A DNA stretch of 64,000 nt, from the NCBI RefSeq assembly GCF_003333305.1, contig NZ_QOLD01000013.1, positions 59,424 through 123,423 of the forward strand, read 5' to 3'. A model generated the notes under the pieces. It was not told the DNA's origin, ran no database searches, and saw only the letters and a list, made by a program, of their open reading frames with translations. The stretch comes from Candidatus Colwellia aromaticivorans (GTDB lineage Bacteria; Pseudomonadota; Gammaproteobacteria; Enterobacterales; Alteromonadaceae). Of the stretch, positions 7,597-16,753 are shown piece by piece. The position numbers and the translations under genes were made by a program. Numbering within the stretch: the stretch's first letter is position 1; each line of letters opens with the position of its first letter.

Positions 7597-8649
7597 ATGC
7601 AAAGACGAAATTTTTTCAAAACATTATTTGCTGCTACTCTTGTATCAGCAATAGTGCCATCTGCTTTAGCAAAGTCTGCATCAGATGAAATCAACAATAT
7701 GATCAAACCTAAACGGTTGAAAGCAGGTGATACCATTGGGTTAATTGCACCCGCAAGTAATGTTTGGCAAGACGAAGACATTTATTTCGCCTCCGATGTT
7801 TTGAAATCATTTGGCTTTAAAGTGAAGCACAGTAAAAATCTATTCAAACGCTATGGCTATTTAGCCGGGCAAGATAAAGAGCGTGCCGAAGATGTTAACG
7901 CTATGTTTGCTGATAAAACGGTTGATGGTATTTTTTGTATTCGCGGTGGTTACGGTACCCCAAGAATGTTGCCTTATGTAGATTATGATTTGATCAAAAA
8001 AAACCCAAAAGCATTCATAGGTTATAGCGATATTACCGCCTTATTAAATGCCATTACTGCACGTACCGGCTTAATTACCTTTCATGGTCCAATCGCGAAA
8101 CAAAATTTTAGTGATTACACACTGGCGAGCTTTAAAAATATTTTATTTAACCCAAGTGCGCCCATCGAGTTAGCAACACCGCCGTTATTTGAAGCCAAAG
8201 AAGGTACGGCTGAACAAGACAATCGGCTAACCGTATTACATGAAGGTAAAGCTACTGGTAGGTTAATTGGCGGTAATTTATCATTAATGGTTAAACTGGT
8301 CGGTAGTCCCTTTGAGCCTGATTACACCGGAAAAGTTCTCTTTTTGGAAGAGATTGAAGAAGCACCTTACCGTGTCGATGGCATGTTAACTCACTTATGG
8401 CTAGCAGGTCGATTAGACAAATTAGCTGGCGTTGTTTTTGGTAAATGTAGTGATTGTGATGCAACCGAAGCGCCTTCACTAAGTGTTGAGCAAGTATTAC
8501 GCGATAGACTAGCAAGCTTAAACATTCCGGTGCTCAGTGGTGTAATGATTGGTCATATAGAAGATTTAGCCACTATCCCTGTTGGTGCCTTAGCCACTTT
8601 AGATACCAGCACCAAGCGCTTAGTACTTGAAGAAAAAGCAGTAATATAA
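7597..8649 (+). CDS. Exported LD-carboxypeptidase, peptidase S66 family (LdcA-like)
   Basis: 350 residues. MQRRNFFKTLFAATLVSAI is a Tat-like or Sec signal with twin arginine, ending near AxA at residue 25. The mature part matches S66 muramoyl-tetrapeptide carboxypeptidases: KAGDTIGLIAPAS opens the N-domain, GYSDITALLNA carries the nucleophile Ser, LFLEEIEEAPYRVDGML the Glu, and GVMIGHIED the His of the Ser-Glu-His triad. These enzymes remove the terminal D-Ala from murein tetrapeptides; E. coli LdcA is cytoplasmic, so export here is notable. The gene is single, and a small family A hairpin lies upstream. Confidence 0.82.
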   Translation: MQRRNFFKTLFAATLVSAIVPSALAKSASDEINNMIKPKRLKAGDTIGLIAPASNVWQDEDIYFASDVLKSFGFKVKHSKNLFKRYGYLAGQDKERAEDVNAMFADKTVDGIFCIRGGYGTPRMLPYVDYDLIKKNPKAFIGYSDITALLNAITARTGLITFHGPIAKQNFSDYTLASFKNILFNPSAPIELATPPLFEAKEGTAEQDNRLTVLHEGKATGRLIGGNLSLMVKLVGSPFEPDYTGKVLFLEEIEEAPYRVDGMLTHLWLAGRLDKLAGVVFGKCSDCDATEAPSLSVEQVLRDRLASLNIPVLSGVMIGHIEDLATIPVGALATLDTSTKRLVLEEKAVI

Positions 8650-8772
8650 ACGTTGTTATCTTTGGTTTTTATTTCATCTTTTGCCGTTTTGTTTCCTGAT
8701 TAAAGTCATATTTATTTAAAAGTAGTTGGTAATGACAACAGTGCTATAAAACACCTTGTTATTCGCTTCGCG

Positions 8773-10509
8773 CTAACTTTCTTTTAATGCAGATAGCCAT
8801 TGCTGTTTTATGTGCTCAGCTACGCGAAAGGCATTCGCGTATATAGTAAAAGTATAAGGCACACTGCCACCTGTTGGCATAAATGAACCATCGGTGACAT
8901 ATAAATTATCAACTTCATGCGCTTGGCAATTTTTATCTAGTACCGATGTTTTGGGATCATCACCAAAACGACAACCTCCCGCCATTAAGTTCGTTGCTGG
9001 GTAACCACTCACCGAAGAAGAAATATTTTTTGCCCCTAAAGCAATCAATAACTTTTCGGCTTTTACTGATAGATATTCACCCACCTCTAAATCATGGTCA
9101 TGATAACCAATACGTACTTTGGCTACCGGATCGCCCCACTTATCTGTTACTTCATCATCTAACGCAACAAAGCAGTCATCTGTTGGTAACCAATCATTAA
9201 ACACTTCAAAGCGTAAGGTTTTGTATGTGGTGAATTCTTGCTTGATACTTTGTTTTAATTCTTCACCCCAAAGTAGTTTGTCTTTACCTTCATTATCAAC
9301 ACCCCACTGTGTTCCACTGGCTCTAGCGATAGGGTTTTGATGGAATAAGAAATCAATGGTGCCACCTTTTGCCTGACCTTTAGTGTTGGCACCAGTAAAA
9401 GTTTTATCATCAATTTGATACCAATCTTGCAATGCTCTATTTATAAATGGGCCCACAACTTTTAATTCTTTTACCTGCTGTTCATTAAGCTGATCATAAA
9501 GGAAATCGCCACTGCCTGTACCACCACCACTAAACAGTAAATTTTTACCTACCTGACCACTATTATTAGCCAAACCATTAGGGAATTTTTCGCCTGTAGA
9601 AGCTAACAACAAGCGAGAAGTTTCTACCGCCTGACAAGCAACCACATAGGTTTTTGCGCGAACACTTTGCTGACGACCTTGGGCATCATAATAATGAATG
9701 CCGCTAACTTCACCGTTGCTATCTGTGGCTATTTTATATACTTTAGCATTCGGTTTAATGGTGCAATTACCCGTAGCAACCGCATGATTAAGTAGCGCAG
9801 CTCTACCACCGCCCTTAGCACCCGACGAACAACCATAACTACTACAATAGCCTGAGTACTCACAACTGCGGCGGCCCATGGCAGGTTGCGACAATATCGC
9901 TCTTGGTACTGGCAAGGCATGATAACCAATGCTGGTTGCGGCTTTATCTATCCATGACGACATTGGCACTTCGCTAATAGGGGGGTAAGGGAAATCGGTT
10001 GAACGTGGCTCTTGGTGAGGGTGTTCAACTACACGTCCCGAAACGCCTACTTCACGTTCAACCATTGCATAATAAGGTTCCAGTTCATCATAACTAATCG
10101 GCCAATCGGCAACGTTAGCACCTTTTATTGCGCCAAATTCGGACTTTAAACGAAAATCTATTGGCTTTAACCGATGAAAATAACCACTCATAAAATTAGA
10201 GGATCCGCCAACTACCGTGCCATTCCACCACGACCAACCTGAATCACTAGTCGCTTCGCCCTGCCAGAAACTATTACCTTCTTCAGTTTCGTATTCTTCT
10301 TCAATAACATGCTGCTCATCACTCAGTTTGGGGTTATATGCGTCATGAATACTGATAGCTAATTCATCTTTAAAAAATTCTTTTTCTGTCAACCATGGGC
10401 CCTTTTCTAATACTAAAACTTTGGCTCCCGCTTTTGCCATAGTGTAAGCCACAGGTGAAGCACCAGCGCCACTACCAACAATGCATATATCATAAGTTAT
10501 GTTTTTCAT
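8773..10509 (-). CDS. GMC family FAD-dependent oxidoreductase, large subunit
   Basis: 578 residues. CIVGSGAGASPVAYTMAKAG is the Rossmann FAD motif near residue 10, and VVGGSSNFMSGYF is the GMC signature near 100. A cysteine cluster CEYSGYCSSYGC lies near 215, and the C-terminal GGSVPYTFTIYANAFRVAEH region carries the usual flavin-contacting residues. No signal peptide is present, so export probably relies on the twin-arginine partner encoded just upstream, with a 4-base overlap (10506-10509). The pair resembles gluconate 2-dehydrogenase or sorbitol-dehydrogenase-type periplasmic enzymes. The substrate cannot be assigned, and the usual cytochrome c subunit is not encoded here. Confidence 0.82.
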   Translation of the reverse strand: MKNITYDICIVGSGAGASPVAYTMAKAGAKVLVLEKGPWLTEKEFFKDELAISIHDAYNPKLSDEQHVIEEEYETEEGNSFWQGEATSDSGWSWWNGTVVGGSSNFMSGYFHRLKPIDFRLKSEFGAIKGANVADWPISYDELEPYYAMVEREVGVSGRVVEHPHQEPRSTDFPYPPISEVPMSSWIDKAATSIGYHALPVPRAILSQPAMGRRSCEYSGYCSSYGCSSGAKGGGRAALLNHAVATGNCTIKPNAKVYKIATDSNGEVSGIHYYDAQGRQQSVRAKTYVVACQAVETSRLLLASTGEKFPNGLANNSGQVGKNLLFSGGGTGSGDFLYDQLNEQQVKELKVVGPFINRALQDWYQIDDKTFTGANTKGQAKGGTIDFLFHQNPIARASGTQWGVDNEGKDKLLWGEELKQSIKQEFTTYKTLRFEVFNDWLPTDDCFVALDDEVTDKWGDPVAKVRIGYHDHDLEVGEYLSVKAEKLLIALGAKNISSSVSGYPATNLMAGGCRFGDDPKTSVLDKNCQAHEVDNLYVTDGSFMPTGGSVPYTFTIYANAFRVAEHIKQQWLSALKES

Positions 10510-11234
10510 GCTTTGTTTATTCTCTTAATTAACAAAATATTAGCAAGACGATTGCTATCTTTTACGATTTCTATTTCATGAATAGCAATTTGATTTTTTG
10601 CCTTTCCACGCGGCGGTAACTCAAAATATCGCTGCCCTGCTTTCGGCAATGGAAAGCCCCCTTGATGCTCTAGCCACTGCCAACCAATGCCTTCAGGATT
10701 ACCACCATAAGCAGGTGGTGTTAACATTGCTTCAAAAATATAATTCAATAAGGTATTTAGCCAATTTTCACCTGCACTTGAACGGCTAATACCACGAAGT
10801 AACAATTCCTTTTCATCAACAGATAACTGAACAAATGCCTTACTGTATTCACTGTTAGCAAAGCTATTTAACCAACCAACGCCTTTAACAATAAACTCTT
10901 TTTCTTGCAATGGGGTTGGTTGTACCGTCATCACTTGATACAAATACGCTAGCGCATTAATATCAGCTGCACTTGGCCCTGTTGCTGATGTTGGTAATAA
11001 ATGCGCAAGGGTGGCATCAAGTGTTAACCAGGGATCAGTTTTTTTTGATTTTGCTAAAGAGGTTTGTGTCTGTGAATCAAGTGAAAAGGCAGGTAATGCC
11101 ATCACTCCTGTTGCACCTGCTGCTGACTTTAAGATGTTTCGTCGGCTCACTTGCTGCGTGAGTACCTTTTTGGACAGTTCTTTTTCTTTAAACCAAAGAG
11201 GTGTTTGATAAGCTTTATCAAAAAATGATTTCAA
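10506..11234 (-). CDS. Gluconate 2-dehydrogenase subunit 3-like protein with Tat signal
   Basis: I start it at the TTG at 11234 (reading LKSFFDKAYQT), 9 bases after the strong AGGGAG ribosome-binding site; the longer in-frame reading from 11294 would run 49 bases into the gene before it. That gives 242 residues. SRRNILKSAAGATGVMALP near residue 30 is a twin-arginine signal. The remainder fits the small-subunit family that escorts and anchors GMC flavoproteins in the periplasm. It is sandwiched between the thioredoxin-like gene and the large subunit in one tight operon. Confidence 0.78.
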   Translation of the reverse strand: MKSFFDKAYQTPLWFKEKELSKKVLTQQVSRRNILKSAAGATGVMALPAFSLDSQTQTSLAKSKKTDPWLTLDATLAHLLPTSATGPSAADINALAYLYQVMTVQPTPLQEKEFIVKGVGWLNSFANSEYSKAFVQLSVDEKELLLRGISRSSAGENWLNTLLNYIFEAMLTPPAYGGNPEGIGWQWLEHQGGFPLPKAGQRYFELPPRGKAKNQIAIHEIEIVKDSNRLANILLIKRINKA

Positions 11235-11245
11235 CGGATAACTCC

Positions 11246-11785
11246 CTATAGGTTTTGTTGTTTTAGTTGCCACTGTTGCAGGAAGTCCAACCAATATTCT
11301 GTTGAGTAGCCGTCACTATCTTGCAGTTCAGCGGTATCTTTTGACAACAACATTTTTCCGCTCGCCGTAGAGATATACATATGTGGATAGCCAAGTACCG
11401 GTGGTAATGATTTCATAAAATCATCGTTTTCATTGCTATCACTAACACTGATTTTTAAGAGTACATACTTGTTATGAAGCGCTTGATAAACGTTAGGGTT
11501 TTTTAATAAGAAAGCATCCATTTTATGACACCAAGTACACCAATTCCCGCCAATTTCAATCAACACATTACGGTTAGTTTTTTTCGCTAGTGCCAAAGCC
11601 GCATTTGCATCGTTAAAAGGATTACGCTGATCATCATAGACTTTACTATACTCTGGTAGCTCATCTTCTACTGATAAGTGAGGTAACGGCTTATCATTAA
11701 CTGGCTCGGCGGCATAAGTTGAGCCGACGTAAAACAAACCAGTATTTACCATTAAAGTGAATACGACTAATAAAACAGATTTCAT
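11246..11785 (-). CDS. Exported thioredoxin-like protein
   Basis: 179 residues with an N-terminal signal peptide (MKSVLLVVFTLMVNTGLFYV) and a thioredoxin-like fold. GGNWCTWCHKMDAF has a WCxxC redox motif like thioredoxin-fold or DUF255-related proteins. It is the first gene of the operon with the Tat-exported GMC dehydrogenase, and its stop lies 11 bases before the TTG start of subunit 3. A role in handling cysteines of the exported dehydrogenase is inference, based on the cysteine-rich cluster in the large subunit. Confidence 0.75.
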   Translation of the reverse strand: MKSVLLVVFTLMVNTGLFYVGSTYAAEPVNDKPLPHLSVEDELPEYSKVYDDQRNPFNDANAALALAKKTNRNVLIEIGGNWCTWCHKMDAFLLKNPNVYQALHNKYVLLKISVSDSNENDDFMKSLPPVLGYPHMYISTASGKMLLSKDTAELQDSDGYSTEYWLDFLQQWQLKQQNL

Positions 11786-11832
11786 TTTTTTCTCACTTTT
11801 GAAAATATCGCATTAAATGACGATCTACTGGT

Positions 11833-12099
11833 TATACTCATGTGACCTCAAGATGCAGAATTCAGCTGGCATTAGAAACGTCTTTAAGCAAGGCAATGAT
11901 TGAAGAGAATGGTTGTTCCCTTGTCGAAATCAATAACGTAGCATAAAGTGTTTCTAAACCAGCCCTATGGGGATATCTGAGCAAATAATGTTCTTCGTTA
12001 CATCTCTTTTTAAGGGAGCGACCATTAATAAAAAGATGCGCCTTGATCATGAATCGCTCAGATGTCCTGAAACTCGCATCTTGAAGTATCATGAGTATA
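11833..12099. repeat. Family A palindromic element, copy 3 (M1-empty form)
   Basis: Ends are TATACTCATG and CATGAGTATA. GGTTGTTC joins directly to CCTTGTCGAAATC, the empty reference for module M1, which is inserted at this exact point in the copy at 34916-35228. Two successive hairpins (GAAACGTCTTT with its partner near 11955; TAATAAAAAGATGCG on the right side) make up the body. It lies between the thioredoxin-like gene and rph. Confidence 0.85.
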
Positions 12100-12195
12100 G
12101 ATGACCTTTATTGTCTTAACTATATTTCAAAAAATCTGTTGAGGCATTATAATACCGCCAATTATTTTATTTAAGCTTATTAAAAGGGTCATATT

Positions 12196-12909
12196 ATGCG
12201 TCCAAGCGGCAGAACATTAGGGCAAATTCGCCCAGTAACCATTACTCGTCAATTTACAGCTCACGCTGAGGGCTCTGTACTTATTGAGTTTGGCGATACC
12301 AAAGTTATATGTACTGCTTCAGTTGACCAAGGTGTGCCTCGTTTTTTGAAAGGCCAAGGTAAAGGTTGGATTACCGCTGAATATGGCATGTTGCCGCGCT
12401 CTACTCATACGCGTATGCGCAGAGAAGCTGCAATGGGAAAACAGAGTGGTCGCACCCTAGAAATTTCTCGTTTAATTGCCCGTGCTTTACGTGCTGCAGT
12501 TGACTTAAAAGCGTTAGGTGAAAATACTATTTCCGTAGATTGTGATGTAATTCAAGCCGATGGTGGTACACGTACCGCTTCAATTACCGGTGCTTGTATT
12601 GCTTTAGTTGATGCACTTAATTATATGCGTGCTAAAGATATCATTAAAACAAACCCACTTAAGCACATGATTGCTGCTATTTCTGTTGGTATATATAAAG
12701 GCGAACCTGTTGCTGATTTAGATTATGCCGAAGATTCAAATGCAGAAACGGACATGAATGTTGTAATGACTGATACTGGTAAGCTTATTGAAGTACAAGG
12801 CACCGCTGAAGAAGAGCCTTTTAGCTTTGAAGAAATGCAAGCCATGATGCAACTATCTAAAGATGCAATTAATGAATTATTCGACCACCAGAAAGCTGCA
12901 TTAAGCTAA
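12196..12909 (+). CDS. rph: Ribonuclease PH
   Basis: 237 residues, full length. [16 protein letters not shown] and [17 protein letters not shown] are family signatures, [12 protein letters not shown] follows, and [18 protein letters not shown] is the phosphate-binding and catalytic region. RNase PH trims tRNA 3' ends phosphorolytically. Unlike the frameshifted K-12 allele of E. coli, this gene is intact through to [13 protein letters not shown]. pyrE follows 26 bases after the stop, the classical rph-pyrE order. Confidence 0.96.
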   Translation: MRPSGRTLGQIRPVTITRQFTAHAEGSVLIEFGDTKVICTASVDQGVPRFLKGQGKGWITAEYGMLPRSTHTRMRREAAMGKQSGRTLEISRLIARALRAAVDLKALGENTISVDCDVIQADGGTRTASITGACIALVDALNYMRAKDIIKTNPLKHMIAAISVGIYKGEPVADLDYAEDSNAETDMNVVMTDTGKLIEVQGTAEEEPFSFEEMQAMMQLSKDAINELFDHQKAALS

Positions 12910-12935
12910 GAAAAGCAAATAACTTGGAGAAAATT

Positions 12936-13601
12936 ATGAAAGATTATCAACGTGACTTTATTGAGTTTGCTTTATCTAAACAAGTACTGCGCTTTGGCCA
13001 ATTTACCTTAAAGTCTGGCCGTACTAGCCCGTATTTTTTTAATGCCGGTTTATTCAAAACCGGTGGTGATTTAGCACGCTTAGGACGATTTTATGCTGCT
13101 GCACTGGTAGATGCTGATATCAGTTTTGATTTAGTATTTGGTCCTGCTTATAAAGGTATCCCTATTGCCACCACTACCACGGTAGCATTATTTGATCATC
13201 ACAATCTTGATGTGCCTTATTGTTTTAACCGCAAAGAAGCAAAAACCCATGGTGAAGGTGGCAGTTTAGTTGGTGCTGAGCTTAACGGAAAAGTTATGTT
13301 AGTGGATGATGTGATCACCGCTGGCACAGCAATTCGTGAATCAATGGAAATAATTAAATCCCATAATGCTGAACTTTCAGGGGTACTAATCGCCTTAGAT
13401 CGCCAAGAAAAAGGCCAAGGTGAATTATCAGCCATTCAAGAAGTTGAGCGCGATTTTGGTACTAAGGTAATTTCTATTGTTACCCTCGCTGACGTAGTCA
13501 CTTTTCTAGAAGAACAACTTACCGGTGATGAGGCTGCAGATACTGAATTAGCGTTGAGCTTAGCGAGTATTAAACAATACCGCCAAGACTACGGAATTTA
13601 G
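12936..13601 (+). CDS. pyrE: Orotate phosphoribosyltransferase
   Basis: 221 residues from the ATG at 12936, which follows GGAGA at a suitable distance; an in-frame TTG at 12924 overlaps that ribosome-binding site and is rejected. [26 protein letters not shown] and [16 protein letters not shown] are the substrate, hood and PRPP-binding motifs. The enzyme converts orotate and PRPP to OMP in pyrimidine synthesis. It is co-transcribed with rph and ends in a strong terminator. I did not find the leader-peptide attenuator known in E. coli between rph and pyrE. Confidence 0.96.
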   Translation: MKDYQRDFIEFALSKQVLRFGQFTLKSGRTSPYFFNAGLFKTGGDLARLGRFYAAALVDADISFDLVFGPAYKGIPIATTTTVALFDHHNLDVPYCFNRKEAKTHGEGGSLVGAELNGKVMLVDDVITAGTAIRESMEIIKSHNAELSGVLIALDRQEKGQGELSAIQEVERDFGTKVISIVTLADVVTFLEEQLTGDEAADTELALSLASIKQYRQDYGI

Positions 13602-13642
13602 CGTTCAACAAAATACTTCCTTAGTCCCATAAATTAATCAAT

Positions 13643-13670
13643 AAAAAACCTGCAGTTGCAGGTTTTTTTA
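13643..13670 (+). terminator. Rho-independent terminator after pyrE
   Basis: AAAAAACCTGCA pairs perfectly with TGCAGGTTTTTT around a 2-nt centre. With A- and T-runs on both sides it can act in both directions, also ending the convergent gene at 13701. Confidence 0.88.
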
Positions 13671-13700
13671 TTGGTTAAATTTGAGCAAGCTATTTCAAAA

Positions 13701-14657
13701 TCAGGCCGTTAATTCAAACTGATAAGTAGCAGGCTTTCCATAAGCCTCTGTGATATTAGAATAAAAAGTCTCAACTCTTACGGCACGCTGCAACACCTCA
13801 TGCGACTGTGTTGGTGCAATATACTCTTGCGCTGTTAGTGTTTTATTAATAAAAGCATCAAAACTAAGTTCATCATCTGATTCACTTTCATCTTTTTGAC
13901 CTGAGTCAATCGCTAATGAGCTTTCATTATCGTCAGCGGGTTTTACGGTATGGCTATCTTGTAGTTGTAATTCAGATTGAGCTTGAAGAATAATTTGTAT
14001 CGCGTTCGCGGCAACCTGAGTATCTTGTGCTGAGGGGTTGGCTGGAGCTAATGCAGCAGCATGCACTTTTTGCATTTTTGCAATTGTTGCCGAGGGGTTA
14101 CCTGCTACGGTAGATAGATCTACCGACACTTCACCTCCCGCTGCATATTTTTGGCCATCAGGACCTGTTTCAAAAGAATAATTAGGCGCTCCGGTAAAAG
14201 ATCCCCCTACCGCTGCATGTGCTAATTCATGCGAGCGTACTTCTTTATCTCGACGCTGTAACTCATTAATTACGCGTTCTTGTTGAACGTCTTTATCCCT
14301 AGAGTCACTTTCAGCTGATTCATTCGACTTTTCATCATCTTGTACTTCATTTATTGCAAAATGTTGAGATGATTCTTTGTTTTGCTCTTCTTTGTGTTCG
14401 CCTTTTTGCTCTGAGATGGTGTTGTTAGCTAATTCCGCTTTTTCTTTTAGATTGGCAAAATCAATATTTTCACTATTTTGAGCTGGTGTTCTACCTCGCT
14501 CTCGATCAGAAGATACACCTTTCTCTGCTGCCGACTGATTAAGTGCTGCAGGCTGAGTAATAATTTCTCGTTGGTTATTTTCACGACGCAAACTTTCCGT
14601 ATGCGGATTAAGCACAGTTGGAATAGATAAATTAGGCGCCTGCGGAGTAATATTCAT
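13701..14657 (-). CDS. SprA-related putative zinc metalloprotease (CJM1_0395-like)
   Basis: 318 residues. The first 120 are charged, low-complexity and rich in Glu, Ser, Asn and Gln, without a signal peptide. The conserved core begins at QRRDKEVRSHELAHAAVGGS (about 130-155), whose HELAH fits an HExxH zinc site, followed by YSFETGPDGQKYAAGGEV and the AQDTQVAANA helix of the SprA-related family. Proteins of this type occur in many Proteobacteria, with unproven activity. A small gene with a flagellar-rod-like helix precedes it by 26 bases, suggesting a pair. Confidence 0.7.
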   Translation of the reverse strand: MNITPQAPNLSIPTVLNPHTESLRRENNQREIITQPAALNQSAAEKGVSSDRERGRTPAQNSENIDFANLKEKAELANNTISEQKGEHKEEQNKESSQHFAINEVQDDEKSNESAESDSRDKDVQQERVINELQRRDKEVRSHELAHAAVGGSFTGAPNYSFETGPDGQKYAAGGEVSVDLSTVAGNPSATIAKMQKVHAAALAPANPSAQDTQVAANAIQIILQAQSELQLQDSHTVKPADDNESSLAIDSGQKDESESDDELSFDAFINKTLTAQEYIAPTQSHEVLQRAVRVETFYSNITEAYGKPATYQFELTA

Positions 14658-14683
14658 AATTATTTAAATCATAGCCAAAAAGC

Positions 14684-14971
14684 TTAAGCGGTTACATCAA
14701 GTAAAGTACCGAGCACTTCATCAGCCGTTTTTATTACCTGCGCTGATGATTTCGCTTGAAACTCAGCAACTTTTAAATCGACAATTGACTGGTTCAAGTC
14801 TGGTATTTTTTTCTCACTATTCACTGCAATTTGGCTACTTTCTGTTTGACTAACAGTACTTTCATCACGGCTAGCCGTCCCAGCAACTATATTTGCAGCT
14901 GCTTGATTAGCCTCGTCTGTTGCTTTTTGAAAGCCTTGTATACCTGAATTAAATGCTGATTGTATTTCCAT
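14684..14971 (-). CDS. Small helical protein paired with the SprA-related gene
   Basis: 95 residues from the ATG at 14971 (MEIQSAFNSGIQGFQKATDE). It is almost wholly helical and Ala/Gln-rich. The ends (IQSAFNSGIQGFQKA at the start; AEFQAKSSAQVIKTADEVLG at the finish) are reminiscent of the N- and C-terminal coiled-coil pieces of flagellar rod or hook proteins. That is a resemblance only. Function unknown; proposed partner of the downstream HELAH protein. Confidence 0.6.
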   Translation of the reverse strand: MEIQSAFNSGIQGFQKATDEANQAAANIVAGTASRDESTVSQTESSQIAVNSEKKIPDLNQSIVDLKVAEFQAKSSAQVIKTADEVLGTLLDVTA

Positions 14972-15071
14972 CAAAGCCACCTTCTTTCACCACTTCGCAC
15001 TGATTAATTATCAATCAAAACAGCAAAAAAGTAAATACTGTCGTATAATAAACTGATCTTGTTAATAAAAA

Positions 15072-15947
15072 TCAAAGGGTAAACTGAGTTAACAACCAAT
15101 CTGTTAGTACTTGAGTAAAATCATCAATATGTGAAATAAAGGGCGCATGAGATGCTCGCTCAAATATATGTTGCTCACTATTATTCTTAGCAAGCAGAGC
15201 TACCTGACCAATAACTGATTTAGGCACGAGGCTATCAGCACTGCCATACAAACGTAAAAAAGGCTGGTGTATGTCTCTGAGCGTTGAGCGATAATCGCTT
15301 GTTTCTAGTAGCTTTAATGACTCATCTAACGTCTTTTCATTAGCCATATCATGCTGAAAGACTAATTGACTAATTTGTGTTATATCTTGGCGAACATGTG
15401 GGCTACCCATCGCTTGTAATTTTAAAAATCCACTAATGGTTTTTTTAGCATCTATTTGTAATTGCTGATGAAAGCCATCAAGAACCTGAGGCTTTATTCC
15501 CGGCCATATATCCTGATTAAGCATTTTGTCTTCAACAATGTCTTCTGATCTTTGTTCAGTTCTTTGTTCAGTTCTTTGTTCAGTAAAGCGTGGTGAGCTT
15601 GCTACGGTAATTAGACCCAAAACTTTTTCAGGATATTTTAACGCCATTTCAGTAGCGACTAAGCCCCCTAAAGACCAACCTAAATAAATTGCCGGTTGTT
15701 CTATAGTGTTAGTGATCTGCTCACAAATATTCGACAAAGAATAAGGACTAACTTTTTTATTAATATTGGTGCCAAAGCCAGGTAAATCTATGGTTATAAT
15801 ATGAAACACATCAGTGAATTCAGTAGGTAAATTCGCAATCAGTGGTTGCCATATAGCTGAATTAAAGCCCCATCCATGGAGTAAAATAATGGGAATATAT
15901 TGCTTTTTAGGTTCAAGGTAAGTGGAAAATTGAAGCGTATCTGCCAT
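15072..15947 (-). CDS. bioH: Pimeloyl-ACP methyl ester carboxylesterase (BioH)
   Basis: 291 residues, alpha/beta hydrolase. ILLHGWGFNSAIWQP holds the oxyanion-side HGWG, YLGWSLGGLVA the nucleophile Ser, YGSADSLVP the Asp and ASHAPFISH the His. BioH cleaves the methyl ester of pimeloyl-ACP in biotin synthesis. Adjacency to comF and nfuA, the usual gammaproteobacterial bioH-gntX-nfuA neighbourhood, supports the name. It is about 30 residues longer than the E. coli protein, partly because of a TEQR repeat near residues 121-133 encoded by a 12-bp tandem repeat. Confidence 0.88.
   Translation of the reverse strand: MADTLQFSTYLEPKKQYIPIILLHGWGFNSAIWQPLIANLPTEFTDVFHIITIDLPGFGTNINKKVSPYSLSNICEQITNTIEQPAIYLGWSLGGLVATEMALKYPEKVLGLITVASSPRFTEQRTEQRTEQRSEDIVEDKMLNQDIWPGIKPQVLDGFHQQLQIDAKKTISGFLKLQAMGSPHVRQDITQISQLVFQHDMANEKTLDESLKLLETSDYRSTLRDIHQPFLRLYGSADSLVPKSVIGQVALLAKNNSEQHIFERASHAPFISHIDDFTQVLTDWLLTQFTL
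15551..15586 (-). repeat. 12-bp tandem repeat inside bioH
   Basis: TTTGTTCAGTTC occurs in tandem at 15551 and 15563, with a third, slightly diverged unit at 15575. On the coding strand it encodes successive TEQR tetrapeptides. The 12-bp length keeps the frame whatever the copy number. Confidence 0.85.
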
Positions 15948-16007
15948 GCTTATATCTTAAGAAGTAGGTAGTTGAATGAACACTATTTTACAAAATGGGT
16001 GATAACA

Positions 16008-16751
16008 ATGGAATGGCTAGCGTTAATCAAACTGAAAAACAATTGGCAATCGCAAATTCACACTTATTATCAGCGAATACTACTAATATTTTCTCAGTGT
16101 GATTTGTGCGGTAATGCCACCCAACAACAAACACTCGTATGTTCGGCTTGTTTAGCTGATCTACCTCTTTTCAAACAAAAGATTACTCAAGGAGACTTGC
16201 TTAATTGGCCAGCCGTAAACAGAAGCTTACCTAGTATTCATTTCGACCACTTATTTTGTCTATCGCCATACTTAGCGCCATTCAATCATTGGTTGTCACA
16301 ACTAAAATACCAAGGACGTTTTGAATTAGCTTCATTATTTGCTTCTTTACTGGCAAAAGAATGGTTAGAAACACAGTTAAAATCATCTGTAGATCTTATT
16401 TTGAGCGTGCCACTACATATCAGTAAATGGCAACAGCGTGGCTATAATCAAGCGCATTTAATTGCCAAACCATTTTCGCAATTGTTGCAGCTACCTTATC
16501 AAAGTTCAGCTTTAGTTCGCATTAAAAAGAATTCTAGTCAAGTAGGACAAACAGGTGCGCAAAGGCGTAACAATTTAGCGAATGCTTTTGCCTTACGCCA
16601 ACCGTTAACTAAAGGGGTTAAGCATGTCATGCTGATCGATGACGTATTAACCACAGGTAGCACCGCCAGTGAAATCAGTAAACTATTAAAATACAAAGGT
16701 GTTGAAAAAGTGACCGTGGTTACCGTTTGTTTAACCCTACCAAAGCACTGA
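16008..16751 (+). CDS. comF: ComF/GntX family phosphoribosyltransferase-like protein
   Basis: 247 residues from the ATG at 16008 (MEWLALIKL); an in-frame ATG at 15972 is possible but adds a leader. CDLCGNATQQQTLVCSACL is the N-terminal zinc-finger-like CxxC...CxxC module. SVPLHISKWQQRGYNQAHLI and HVMLIDDVLTTGSTASE are the family and PRPP-binding motifs. Homologues take part in DNA uptake or use of DNA as a nutrient. It is divergent from bioH and converges on the peptidase gene with a 2-base gap. Confidence 0.87.
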   Translation: MEWLALIKLKNNWQSQIHTYYQRILLIFSQCDLCGNATQQQTLVCSACLADLPLFKQKITQGDLLNWPAVNRSLPSIHFDHLFCLSPYLAPFNHWLSQLKYQGRFELASLFASLLAKEWLETQLKSSVDLILSVPLHISKWQQRGYNQAHLIAKPFSQLLQLPYQSSALVRIKKNSSQVGQTGAQRRNNLANAFALRQPLTKGVKHVMLIDDVLTTGSTASEISKLLKYKGVEKVTVVTVCLTLPKH

Positions 16752-16753
16752 GG

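Noticed and set aside
11862..12092. Reading frames inside family A elements with a recurring peptide like AHLFINGRSLKKRCNEEH (also within 34943-35194, 38667-38930 and 50554-50784)
   Set aside because: The frame is shared only because the element sequence is conserved. Copies differ by indels of varying length and lack ribosome-binding sites, so I treat them as repeat shadows, not a gene family.
12924..12936. TTG at 12924 as the pyrE start
   Set aside because: It overlaps the Shine-Dalgarno sequence that serves the ATG at 12936.
15551..15586. Possible CRISPR-like repeat
   Set aside because: Units are 12 bp and contiguous with no spacers, and they encode part of BioH.
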